Shown piece by piece: positions 11,166 through 23,802 of a stretch of 64,000 bases of DNA. A program made the position numbers and the translations under genes. The notes under the pieces were generated by a model. That model made no database searches. It had not been told where the DNA came from and saw only the letters and a list, made by a program, of their open reading frames with translations. This DNA comes from Amoeboaphelidium protococcarum (lineage: Eukaryota; Aphelidiomycota; Aphelidea): contig JALECJ010000257.1 of NCBI GenBank assembly GCA_023515745.1, positions 64,687 through 128,686 on the forward strand, read 5' to 3'. How positions within the stretch are numbered: position 1 is the first letter of the stretch; every line of letters begins with the position of its first letter.

Positions 11166-12755
11166 ATGGATTTACGAATTCAAATTCCTGGTTTATAGAA
11201 TCACAAATAAAAGTCCATTACTGATTTTGAGCTTAGTGGTGGTGTCTCGATCAAGAGCTCCAAGTTGTTACCTAACTGCGACGCGTAGAAGGAGCATCTT
11301 AACTAGTATCAGGCAACTGCTATTGCTGGCAATGATTTATTGTCATCGGTCTTTTATACGGTTGGGTTGAGTACAACAGCCGCTAATATATTGTCTCCAC
11401 TATCATTACTTTCTGTTTGTCTGTTCGTCCTCTACCCATTTCGCTTGATATATCAGGAAATTGGCTCGCAGATAAATCAGAATGGATCCAGCTTCAATTG
11501 CTTTCTTCTACTAGATGAGAAACTTAATTAATCTCATCTCTAGTTAAATGGTTCGCCGACTCCGTTAAACTCTGCCCGTCAAGCACGTCCTTTGAAGTCG
11601 GCGCCGACTCTGCCTCGGCTACTTGCTGCAATTGCCGCCGTCTTATCAATAATGGCGTATCTATTCACTGCTATCGTCTCAGCGAACTCGGCGGCTAACT
11701 ATGTATCGCAAGAGCTGGGGAACGTAAATGTGTTTGGATTAACAATTGTTCTGTTATTGATCTTCACCTACGTTGCACTGCGTGGTGTCTAAGAGAGTTC
11801 AAATGTGGCTCTGAGCATCTTTGTCATTCACATAATATCAATATCAGCTTTGAGCATTTGGGGTCTGTATTACGTGGTTTTTGTCGATCAGTTTGCTACA
11901 TTGAAGCAGAATATTTGGGTATCAACGTATGAAATACCACCCGAGATGTAGTTTGCCCAATACATCGCTGGTATCGGAGCTGGAATGTTGGGTATTACAG
12001 GCTTTGAATCTGCTTCAAATTACATTGAATAACAGGGGTATAAAGTTTATAAATCGACTCTTCGAAATCTGTGGATACTTGTCACGATCTTTAATCCTTT
12101 ATTGAGTGCTATTACTGTCGCTTCAGTTCCTCTGAATGCCATTACATCTAATTTAGATGTCGCTCTCTCTGTTGTTGCACATACATGCTGTGGCCTTAGC
12201 TTTCGAAGTATTCTGGCTTTAGATGCTGCTATTGTGCTAAGTGCTGGGATTTTAACGGCGTTTGTAGGTGTTGCAGGCCTAGCCAGTCGGATGTCGACCG
12301 AGGGAATGCTTCCTGAACTTTTTTTACCCCTTAGTAATATCTATGGTCATCAAAAAAGTAGCCAAAATATTATCACCGTGTTCTCCGTCGTTATCATAGT
12401 GACCTTTGCCGTATTCAACGGTGACATTCACATTTTGTCCAAGTTATACACCATATCGTTCTTAGGTGTGCTCAGCACCTCTATCAGTAGTTGTATAATG
12501 CTGCGTAAGCTTTAAAACAAAGCAATTGTGACGGCAGAAGTTGCTTGTGCCATATTATCTGTAACTGTAGGATTTGCCACTTCGTTTGCTCTGAACGCAA
12601 ATGTATTGATGGCATTTGCAGCCATATTCCTTTGTCTGGTAGTGGTTGTCTGGACATCTATGCATAGATCGTTTGTAAAATACTAATAAATAGAGTCGTC
12701 ATGTACAGATCCTTAGTCCTGGCTCAATGTCTCTCCGGCCAACTCAATTTAATGA
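11166..12755 (+). CDS. Amino acid permease, APC superfamily
   Basis: A single 530-codon frame (ATG 11166 to TGA 12753-12755), the usual length for this superfamily. At least ten hydrophobic segments are visible, for example LLSVCLFVLYPF, LLAAIAAVLSIMAYLFTAIV, FGLTIVLLLIFTYVALRGV and the IAGIGAGMLGITGFESASNY segment. The latter resembles the conserved TM6 G(F/Y)E signature of APC transporters, where the Glu contributes to substrate binding. The N-terminal ELSGGVSIKSSKLLPNC and the following NDLLSSVFYTVG match the TM1 region. Likely a plasma-membrane or organellar amino acid/cation symporter; substrate unknown. The inverted CRN-like unit begins about 16 bases past its stop, so the 3' flank has been overwritten by that insertion. 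Confidence 0.8.
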
Positions 12756-12931
12756 CTTACTGTATGTATTAGATTCTTTGCAGTCGATGTTTTACCCGAA
12801 TGCGAAATAGCACTGTGGAGTTTATGAATAGAGTTGATATAAAGAAATCAAACAGATAGCTATAAAGTTGCAGTTTAGGTATTATAATGCTAATTTATTA
12901 TCTTCTTCACAGTGCCATACGCAGAAGCAGC

Positions 12932-14881
12932 TCAATTCTTACACGATTTCAATTCAGCTTCCCAATCATCAAGGAACTGGGACATGCTTTAGTCACCACC
13001 GCTAAGATGACATCTAAATTGATCACTTTACAGGCACATTTCCACCAACTTGAGCAATCTCTCCTTATGCGACTCAAACACGTCTTTAAACTTAAACTGA
13101 TCATCCAAATTTTCGATAATTAGATGCTGCGGGGCTAATCTCAGCTAATCTCTTCGATCAATGACCCAATCCCAATTAAACTAATGGCGACTTTATCCAT
13201 CAAAAGGCAGCGTTGTCAATTACAATACCATTACTCCGAAAGCCCACATATCATGATTCTTGCCAACTATATCTTCTGGCCCAATGTCGCGCGCCGACTT
13301 ACGTTTAGGGACAGGCGATCCAGTCACTGTTGTCAAATCATAGTCAATTAATACCACATCTTCCATTGCTGCAGTCTTCCAGCAGACATTCTGAGGCCTC
13401 AAGTCACAATGACACATTTGTAAGGCATTCATAATAATAATCAACTATTTTACCACTTATTTCAACACACAAGTCAATTCCGATGCCGAGGAAGGTGGAA
13501 GACTGTACAAGTTACCATGATAAACTGGCATAACAATTAACTTTCTTACTGAGCGCCAAGGTAAATTTAGATCCGGCAATTTTGTAACTTTATATACCTC
13601 TATAAATCCCGACGAATTCAGTGTCCACCAAGTATAAAATTTAAACACCTTTTCATTGTCATATTTATACATTGGATTATAAAACAAGGGCATTGCCTAT
13701 AGTTTCTACACGTCTATAGTGTCATTAAAACAAGCTTTAGCAATACTTTTTGGAGATATCCAGCAAGATATAAACTTATTAGCATTGATTTTATCTTAAA
13801 CTTCAATCAATTGGCCAAATACAGTCACAGCCGATTAAGACCAAGCATTCAACAACTAGGCCATGTCTCGCCCGGTACATGGACGAGTATAATAAGCTGA
13901 CACGCATTCGTTTCCACCAATGCTAAGAGCATCCACGCGTACAATACTCAATTATCTATGAGACATTAACGGTACATATACAAACCAATCTTCACCAAAG
14001 ATTTCAGTCACCTACTCAATGCCCAGCATGGGGAAAACACGTTACATAAAGCACACACCATAATTGGTAGCCTGACAAACATACTCATTTTCAAATTACT
14101 TTGAGGTTATAACATCACCATCTTCTTGAATCTTTTATCTTTTAGAATTAGGTACAGAGCTAGACTAAGAGTCAGCAGCAGAGTATCGATTAGAAGTTCT
14201 CGCTGAAATAGAGAAATCACGCTTTACTGATACCATAGGCCCAACAAGCTCAACTTGACCGATATCACTTCTCAAGCTTAACATAAAATCAGGCTTAGCT
14301 AATATACGACCAAACACTCTTAAAGTTAACGGACTCAGAGGCTTATCCAAAGTCTTCTAGTCAAAATGCGAATTCTTAAACCATTACCATTCTTATAGCT
14401 GAGCTTCAGACATACAAGACTTTAATATTGCGTGCACTAAATCTTAAGGACCATCCAGCTCATTCTCTCTGGCAATAACTGTCTTATTATCAGCGTACTT
14501 TTAATACTTTTTCTCACTCACCTAAGACAAGTACTTGTTTTACTACTCTTCAGATAAGTCGCACCTCTACTTACTTCCAATCTCTGCAACAGTTTATACA
14601 CACTTTAATATCGCGTCAACCTGTGCCAATTACTACGGCTATGACTGTTTGCCATGAACATATCGGAGCATAGATGCGATAAAATCGTCTTAACCTTAAT
14701 TCCATTCAAAACATTAAATGTGCTCCATAGACATGATAAAGGAGTAACTAGCAGCAGTCGAAGAATTGGACGAGGAATCGTCACGATCAATAGGGATGTA
14801 TTGGATAACTTCTCTATGCGGTCTGTCGTATACCACCACCTTGGTATCAACTTAGTCTTGATTTGTTGAATCTTTTTACAT
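12932..14881 (-). CDS. Kinase-fold Crinkler-like protein, copy 3 (inverted, complete)
   Basis: A 650-codon frame on the minus strand from ATG 14881 to TGA at 12932-12934, open throughout under TAR=Gln. It aligns over its whole length with copy 2 (1990-3945) and shares the 3' flank of copy 1 (12771-12886). The same kinase-like signatures are present: HCDLRPQNV, VLIDYDLTTV and NHDMWAFGVMVL. Substitutions relative to copy 2 are scattered and mostly keep the frame, suggesting that the protein has been under selection rather than decaying. Start and stop positions are equivalent in the two full copies, supporting the chosen start. Family call and caveats as for copy 2. Confidence 0.75.
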
Positions 14882-15214
14882 GTGCTATCTATTGTTATTA
14901 TTATGATGTTGTTTTAGTAAAATATAACTACAGTAGTCCCCTTAAGCGTAAAAATGTCGATTTGAGGGAACGCGTTAATAGCATTGTGCTGTGGTTCCCT
15001 TAAACATTCCATTACGCGCACGTTGTAATCTCCGTGTCCTGCTAATTCTTAATAAGTCTCACAACTCTCTTATGAAATTGATTTTCCTTGGAATAAAATA
15101 ATATATGTTGTAAGAGCTGAGATTTATAGCGTTCAATTGAAAGGTATGATAAAGTTAAATGCCTGATGTTATTGATCCGTTGCTATGAAATGTACAACTT
15201 AGATCCATAGATCC
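14882..15214. other. Stretch between the CRN-like gene and retroelement remnant
   Basis: About 330 bases. No gene was seen. It contains partial repeats of ccccttaa/gttcccttaa type, but no convincing long terminal repeat could be delimited by eye. Confidence 0.35.
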
Positions 15215-16170
15215 AAGTTTTAATAACAGACTCTAGTTTGGATGCAGTAAATTTGAGTTGGGTCATCACCGATCCGTTTCCCTAAAGTTCATTGCATTGA
15301 GGCCTATGAAGAACAAGTTAATGCATGAGGTAGCGTAGGTGTTGTGGCAGGTTATTGCTGATTACGGTACGACGCGTTGTATTGTAAGCGATCAAGGTGC
15401 GGTATTTTGCTGCAAGGCTATAGGAGAGCTATGATGTGGCTATGGTATCAGCAAACGTTTTCCTACGGTCTATCCCCTTCAAAGGCATGGCCAGGTTGAT
15501 TGTGTAAGTGGTATTGCTGCGGGGTTTAATTACGCCTCCATGGCTCATGATGGTCTGACCGTTAGAGATGACAAAGTGTTACTTATGTCCTGCGATTTTG
15601 TGGTTCTGGCTGGATTGTTACAGGAATCCAAAGTTAAAAATTCCTCAGTCTGACGGATTCGTGCTAGTGACCAGCTTAAACGATTCTGTCATAATCGCAC
15701 CATATCCTATTGAAGTATCTGATCACCTGGTAACCATTGAATTTGCTTCGTATGCCGCACCCATTAGGTTGAAATGCTGCGATCCTAACAAAATGTTTTG
15801 GCGGCTAATTGGAATGTTGGACCAGATGGTTTCCTCGAGTACAAATACGTCTGAACACTGCAACTGCTGCCGCTATTAATGCTGTGCCTTTCGACGCGCT
15901 GTTTGGAAGATATTGTAATGGCTTTCGCATGTACAACCAGGACAGCATTACTGATGAAATTGCAGTACTCGTCCATCTTGGCCACCACCCGGGGCGAGTT
16001 TTAGATCCCCACTCTGCTGTAATATTAGGCGTTCGCTACTTCCGATCAACGGAAGTAGCCACCAAAGTTTTTGGAATATGTAAAGCACCTTATGATGCTG
16101 CCTCCTATGTTGTAATAAATTGATTGGATGAGAATTCAGTACGATATGTACGTCTGCGTCACTCAAGGCG
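15215..16170 (+). pseudogene. Decayed Ty3/gypsy-type integrase
   Basis: Fragments in more than one frame reproduce the order of a retroelement integrase core. First comes TTRCIVSDQGAVF (the second catalytic Asp of DDE), then PTVYPLQRHGQVDC where the third acidic residue would sit (Asp in place of Glu). After a frame change come RLNTATAAAINAVPFDALFG, resembling the conserved LNT...PFELLFGR block, and YVVINxLDENSVRYVRLRHS of the GPY/F-like tail. It is broken by an in-frame TGA near 15431 and at least two frameshifts (about 15650-15800 and 16121). No gag, reverse transcriptase or LTR is seen nearby. The minus-strand open frame through this region is an antisense shadow. Confidence 0.7.
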
Positions 16171-17309
16171 AATTCCAAGTTCCTGCTGATATTGCCGATA
16201 ATATCAAAAAGCATGTTATTAAACTCATTTACAAGCATGGTGTAAATGCGTATGCTGATATTAAATTTGCTGGTTATCGGTGTCCAGCTGAATACAATGA
16301 ACGCTAAAAGAATGCGTGTGTGAAGCTGGGGCAGTCTCTGATGAAGGGCAGTTCTCTTACTTCTGGAGGAGGATTGTAAGAAATCAAGGTACCCCCTCTG
16401 ATGCTCTGGTGAAAATAAATGTGGATTGGCTAACATCCGCGGTGTCTGAGGTCTTGGAGAAAGCCGATCCTGATGCAAGTCTGCGCAGCTACTGCGGATA
16501 AATGGCTTTGATTCGACGTGTCTACTGGGACTCCTTTAAAGCCCAGGATGGAAAGGTTGCCCTCAACTGATTTTGGATTATATCGGAACGGTTTGATCTG
16601 AGCCAATCCAATCTGTTGATATGGTATAAGCCAATATCGCTGTTGCTCAGATAACTTTAAAGTATAATGTAGTTCGACTTTCAATAAATCACGTATACAT
16701 ATGATAATCTTTGCTGAGAGATATTAAAACGTACGTGTGATCCCGCTTTAACTGATTGTGGACATGGTTTGATACAATGTTAGAATAGAGGAATGCTGAT
16801 CCATAATTGCTGGTAGTGTTTATTTGAAATCTGGACTTAAGAGCGCCATAAAAATCCTTTTGTATGAATTAAGAACTCTGTTTTGTTGTGAAATATACTC
16901 GTATTTATTTTATCGTTATTCTCTATTTACATACTGTCTGATCAAGTTCAGGTAATAGGTATAATGGTATTTGAATGCAGCTAGGTGAGAGACTTCATTT
17001 ACGGTCATGGATGTGTTTATTCAATCTATCGGGTTGAATTTATAAAATTTTGAGTAATGAATTTAATAATAGTTAATGCGTAAGTGTTTGACAATGTATG
17101 TGCAATTAATTACACTGAAATTATCTCAAGTTTACTTTTTACGGTACAGTATCCGATTGCTCATCGTTATCGTTACCATGCCAACCAGCTACAAAATGAT
17201 GAAGATAACTCCGAAAGTTTGTTATCGGCAAACATAAGATATCATCACAGTCTAAGTCTGTTTTAACTTTGATAAACTATTATAAAATACTATCAGTCAA
17301 ATCTAACTA
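16171..17309. other. Stretch with one doubtful open frame, otherwise empty
   Basis: A plus-strand frame from ATG 16132 (MRIQYDMYVCVTQGEFQVP...) runs to TGA near 16434. A second frame (about 16370-16570, ending DGKVALN) could continue it after a one-base shift. Codon content looks protein-like but I recognise no domain; it may be the tail of the retroelement or an unrelated broken gene. From 16600 to 17309 I see only AT-rich intergenic sequence. Confidence 0.3.
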
Positions 17310-18398
17310 ATGGCTATCACGGGTAACGTTACAGGAACTACTAGTGTAGAATTACTGCCTGGTCAATATGTTGTTGACATACATTATAGTGTCTGTCTGG
17401 CAATTGAGCTCTTCTGTCTGGGAATTTTGCTTTTCAATACCAAACGTTGGAACAATCTGTTGACCAGAATCAAGAAGCCATTGTTTGCCGGCTGGCTGTT
17501 CTTTGAGGTGATCATCTCTATAATCATATTCCTGGGTCTTGTAATCAATGAGCGTCCGTCTAATCCTGCTGTCAATGCTGCTAAAATTGAAATTGTGCAC
17601 ACCATCATGTCCCTGCATATTGTAGCAAAGGTTATCGCATGTGTGCTTGTCTCTGTAAGATCGTACATTTTGGTGCTGGATAAGAAGCCGCGCATGATGC
17701 TGGTCGCTTTCAATGTAACTCTGTCCATTGCCGTGTTTGGTGTCCTAGTTGGCTTGATCATTGAGCACTTGGACATGCAGAAGTTCGCCCCTGTTAGAAC
17801 AGTCCCTTAGAAGTAGGCAAAAAGTAAGATTGTGGCATCCCTGAATCTAGCTCAGCTGGCCCTGTACGCGACTTTCATAATCACCAACAGTATGTTCATT
17901 GTGTACTATGTTGGCCGCAAACTGATTGAACGTGAAGGATACTGGAGTTATCTGAAGAAGGCACCATCGGCCAAGTTGGGCGTAATCGTTGTCACGGATC
18001 TAGTGCTTCAGTTCATTGTTACGTGCGTCGTCTTTTCAGGAGCAATCCCTATGACTAGAGCTTATTTCCATGGAACGGTGTTGTCCTTTGTGCTATTCTC
18101 CTGCTTCTACTACTTTAACACTTTTGAAGACATTGGTAATGCAATTACTGAGAACAACCGCGTGATGACCAACAAGAGTACGGTGTCCCTGTAGAAAAAG
18201 GTTAATGGATCTCGTGATGAGCTGGGACAGAATGGTGTCAAGTCTTTCAAGACTGACTATGTAAAGGGCGTCAACAAAAGCGCTGACTTGCTGCATCAAA
18301 AGTCCTCTGTGCTGGATTCTGAGGAAATCATATCTGAGGAGTAGCAGAAGAGGTCTGTGCGAGATTCCCAAATCCGCGATGAACCTGAAGTGAAATGA
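17310..18398 (+). CDS. Seven-transmembrane protein of unknown family
   Basis: A single 363-codon frame ending TGA 18396-18398. About seven hydrophobic spans are visible: residues ~30-50 (LAIELFCLGILLF), ~62-85, ~95-118, ~128-150, ~175-200, ~218-240 and ~248-270 (VLSFVLFSCFYYF). A hydrophilic C-terminal tail of ~85 residues follows, rich in Lys, Ser and Asp. The short N-terminus (MAITGNVTGTTSVELLPGQ) holds two NxT sites, consistent with an extracellular N-terminus and a cytosolic tail, as in a receptor-like topology. I could not match it to a named GPCR class or to a transporter family. The next gene downstream, on the same strand, is the RING-CH ligase. Confidence 0.75.
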
Positions 18399-18884
18399 GA
18401 AATACTACGATGTTGCTTGTAAGTGAATGAGTAATGAAGATTTAATGATGAAGATGATGCTATAGTGATTTTATTTTGATATTTGAAGGTTCATTCTATC
18501 ATTGACGCATCTCTTTGCATTCAAACACGTGGATGCAAGCATCCCAATGTAATTCGCTAATACGTTGATTATAATTCTCCACTAGCGTTTGTAGAGAAAA
18601 GTACTGTTGGATACAACTGCCATAAGACCACATGCCAATCAAGACTTCTGACGTGTCTGAAACGGTAAAGAGTACGCGACATCAGCTGACAACGAAAGCG
18701 ACGCGAATTGAGCAGCTTTTCTTCTCTCCTCTTCTGCCTTTCCATTCTTCTTTCTTAGTTTATGCGTGTAACACTGAACTGGAATATAGATAGTCATAAG
18801 CAATTTATTTAATATCTTCCATTGCTCGTAATAATCATCAATTATTAATTTGAAAGTAATTAGTTTATTTAGTAGAATAATATA
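18399..18884. other. Intergenic stretch, no feature seen
   Basis: About 490 bases between the 7TM gene and the RING-CH gene. A minus-strand open frame crosses it and the start of the next gene, but its composition looks like a shadow. Confidence 0.35.
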
Positions 18885-20651
18885 ATGAAGACTTGCTGGA
18901 TTTGTTTTGTGACTGAAGAGGAGACGCCTGCTACAGTGAGATGGGTCAGTCCGTGTAAGTGTAAAGGAGACACCTAGTGGGCTCATGAAAGGTGTCTGTT
19001 AATGTGGATCACACGTCTGCAAGTTTAGAAATAAGATGAAGGCGAAGAAGTTCCCACTCTGATTGTTCACTAGAATAGAACATCGCTTTCCTAAGATGGT
19101 AGAGAAGGCGATAGTGTGAGTGATCCTATTCAAGGCGATATACGCGACATTCCTTCCATCTGGTAAGAGTAGAATTAGTAACAAGGCAATCGGACTGCGC
19201 AGGATGGCTAGGCAGCAATGTAATAGCGCAGATAATCTTTAATCGAAAGACTTACGTCGTTTATACTTGAGGTGGAAGTTGAAGGATTTGAAGATGACAT
19301 TGCTGTTGATGAGAACGGCGTGCCTTTGAACGATTTTGACAACAATAATGATGATAATAATAATGCCAGGCCTAATGCGCAATCTCGCTTGTAGTAGAAT
19401 AAAAATATCATCAAATGCCCGCAATGTCATACACCGTATGTTGTAGTTCTACAGAGGTAGAATGCTGTGTCGGAGTTAATGATGCGCTGTTATCTATCCA
19501 CTCAATAGACTGTGGACTGGTGTGTGCCATATCTGGCTGTAGGCTGTGGATTCTATGTCATCTTGCTGGCTAGTGCACAATATGGATCTCATGTTGTCAC
19601 CAGTCTGTGTGGACGCGAAGATATTCTCTCCAAGGCGATACATCAAAAGTCTTCATGGCCATGGCGATTGTGGGTCTCACTATCCTCTGTTCCAACTCTG
19701 TTGCTCATGTTCAAGAGTGAAAGGTTGGAGCGGTCCATGTCTAATCTGGGTCTTGCTACACTTACTTACGGCTTTCTATCGCTTAGGCTCAAAGATTATG
19801 TGATTAAGACTTTTCAAAATGCTGGATATACTGTGCAAGAGACTTCGAATTATAATCTTTTATGGCCACTGTCCACCACTCTTACCATTATGAAGGGTCG
19901 CGATAATTTAGTACTTCCCTCAGGCACTGCTGAGACTCCATTGATAACCTCTGCTATTAGATGGCGTGGTGCATTACTGTTGAGTTTATTGAGCCTGAAA
20001 AGAGTCTATTCGTTAGTGTACAAAAAGTATATGGTTCCTTTGATTCTTGGTATTCCAATACGTAAGAGTAGCAGTATTAGAAATAGTAACGATGAATAGG
20101 GTGATAGAAGTAGAAGGAGTAGAGGTGAAGAAGTTCCTATATTTGATTCTCATCATGAAGATTATGAACTGGTTAATGAGTTGAGTGGAGGTAATGGTGG
20201 TGCCTTTGATGATGCCGGAGAGTACGATGGTGACGCGGATTTTACAGCGACCATCAATCTTCATACTGGAGATGGCGGTGATGATTTGAATGGTGATGCA
20301 CGGCGGGGTACTAGTATTGTGAGAAGCTTTACTCTGTTCTCATTGGTGAAGTATTTTGCCTAATCATGGTCACTTCCCTTCAATGCTTCCTCTTGCGGAG
20401 TTATTGCCAAATTGCTTGTTCGAGGTGTATTTAAAGTTACTCAAAAGGCCAAGATATCTGTAGGGAAAGACATTAATAACTCTTAACTCAGTAACTTTGA
20501 GTAGCGTCTGGATAGAGTTGATACTTTTGTCTGGAGCATCATTGGTGGATGTGCATTCACTTTAGTCAAAGATGTTATTGGACTGTTATACAAGAGACAG
20601 AAGAGAAGGCAGAGATTGAATATGCATCTTTTAAACTACATGACTAAATGA
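18885..20651 (+). CDS. RING-CH (MARCH-type) membrane E3 ubiquitin ligase
   Basis: 589 codons, ATG 18885 to TGA 20649-20651. The first half of a C4HC3 RING-CH finger starts at residue 4: C4-x2-C7, C24-K-C26, H34-x2-C37 (KTCWICF ... SPCKCKGDTQWAHERC). The last pair is C178-x2-C181 (KCPQCHTPY). The ~140 residues in between form a Gln/Asn/Asp-rich spacer, whereas ordinary RING-CH fingers close within about 60 residues. Hydrophobic segments follow (residues ~210-235, ~260-290, and others near the C-terminus), so it is probably anchored in an organelle membrane, as with MARCH5-like proteins. It would transfer ubiquitin from an E2 to membrane substrates. The C-terminal part has acidic Gly/Asp-rich linkers. 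Confidence 0.85.
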
Positions 20652-20751
20652 AAAATATTTTTTTATTGCATCAATTAGAATGAAATTATTTTAGAAAGAA
20701 TTTATTTGAAATTAAAATAATCCTATTTCTATAGTTCAACACTGGACACAT

Positions 20752-22401
<1,650 letters not shown>

Positions 22402-22590
22402 ATCTCTCGACAATCTCTCTCACTCTTAAAAATTGGTAGAAAGTGAGATTCGATAAAGAAGAGCGCAAAGTAAGTATCAGAATTATGATCTTATTCACAT
22501 GCTATGTCATTATCTATGTACAAATCTATTACGATTCCAATATTAGTGAGGGAGCACGTATTAACAACAAGATCCTTCAATGGCCAAAAA

Positions 22591-23451
22591 TCATCGTCGA
22601 AACTTAATGACAGTTGAAGCCAAGTGATCAACCAGATCTCCGCTCTCATGAGGAATGATGTATGAATCTTTTCGTTACAATACTTTAGGAGACACGCTTT
22701 GTAATTGCTGGCATGATGAGAACAAATCAGCAATTGACCATATCTATGGATGAAGTGACTATGATTGATATGCAACTACATACCGAACAGTCTCATTACC
22801 AAGCATAACTAAATCATCATTTCCATCACTAGCGTGCTAAAACGCCATTGAAACTTGTTAATCAGACACGTCGTCGTCACCATTGTCAACGAGATCATTC
22901 CCGACCGAAGTTGAAACGAGCCCAACGACAAGTGCCCAATGAGCTTAATGGCCACCCAGACTGATAGATGGCTCATGATTTCTATCTTTATCGTATGGAA
23001 TCAGGATAGCCATTGTGTCATCCATAAACCATTTTACAATGTCTTCTGCTTTAGACCATTTACACAGCTAAACACGTTCATTCACTTGTTGATGATTTTG
23101 TTGAAAACTACTAGAAATGAAATGTTACGCAATCTGCAACATTGCCGTGCTGCTGAATAACTCACCACGCTTCGTATAACCGGCAGTTTTTGCATACTAA
23201 AGAACATCATCAGAACTAACCTCATAATTATAACATGATTAAAGTGCCATACAAAGTGCCATTATACCACACTTTGGCTCATTGTGTTACAACAGAGGCA
23301 ATACAAAGTTGGGTGTGAATGTCCGTACGCGACACTGAGTCCATTGCCGGTCAGTGTCCATCCATAAAACATTCAACTTTTATTAAAGAGTCTCTTGAAA
23401 TTTTGACCTTCTCAGCGCGTCTTGGTCGAGATTACGAGAATTCACTGGCAT
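22591..23451 (-). CDS. Actin maturation protease-like (C19orf54/ACTMAP family)
   Basis: 287 codons, ATG 23451 to TGA at 22591-22593, one exon. The nucleophile region reads NEPKCGIMALCMAL. Next comes GYTKRGELFSS and then AILIPYDKDRNHEPS followed by GGHQAHWALVVG, which supplies the expected His. The order and wording match the C19orf54/ACTMAP cysteine protease family, which removes the N-terminal acetylated residue(s) of actin. The C-terminal half has PQIWSIADLF and SYIIPHESGDL, matching the family's terminal strands. Under the standard code the gene disappears because of about ten in-frame TAA/TAG codons. It lies head-to-head with the RMND1-like gene (350 bases apart). I am fairly sure of the family; activity on this organism's actin is inference. 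Confidence 0.8.
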
Positions 23452-23802
23452 AACTAAAATATTGTCTCCTGTTAAATGTGCAGATTATTCGGTGGAAGTA
23501 ATGTTCTTGTTTGAACCAAGTTTGATCTACTCGTTATTCTCTCCTTCAGTCTCCTCCTTTCTTGCCTCTCTCTCCGGCTCTCCCTCAACTCATAGTTGTC
23601 GTCGTCACTTTGCTCCAATGAGAGGAGACGTTCGGCTTTCCTCATTTTCTCCTTTCGTTCCATTTAAACTGATGCTTTGGACTAAAGCTACTAAACTAGT
23701 ATATTGTGGTTCGATTCAAAAGTGTTATTATTTACATTGACTTTCTTATTATACGTCTTTCTATCTATCTATCCATCAATAGGTGTAAAGTGAAGAAAAA
23801 CA
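23452..23802. other. Divergent promoter region with CTAT microsatellite
   Basis: 350 bases between the actin-protease gene (-) and the RMND1-like gene (+). It contains a pyrimidine-rich tract (about 23540-23600) and a (CTAT)n run at about 23759-23773 just before the plus-strand ATG. No further gene was seen. Confidence 0.4.

Noticed and set aside
15948-16478. Long minus-strand open frame of 176 codons
   Set aside because: It is antisense to integrase remnants whose motifs are on the plus strand; no protein-like motif on the minus strand.
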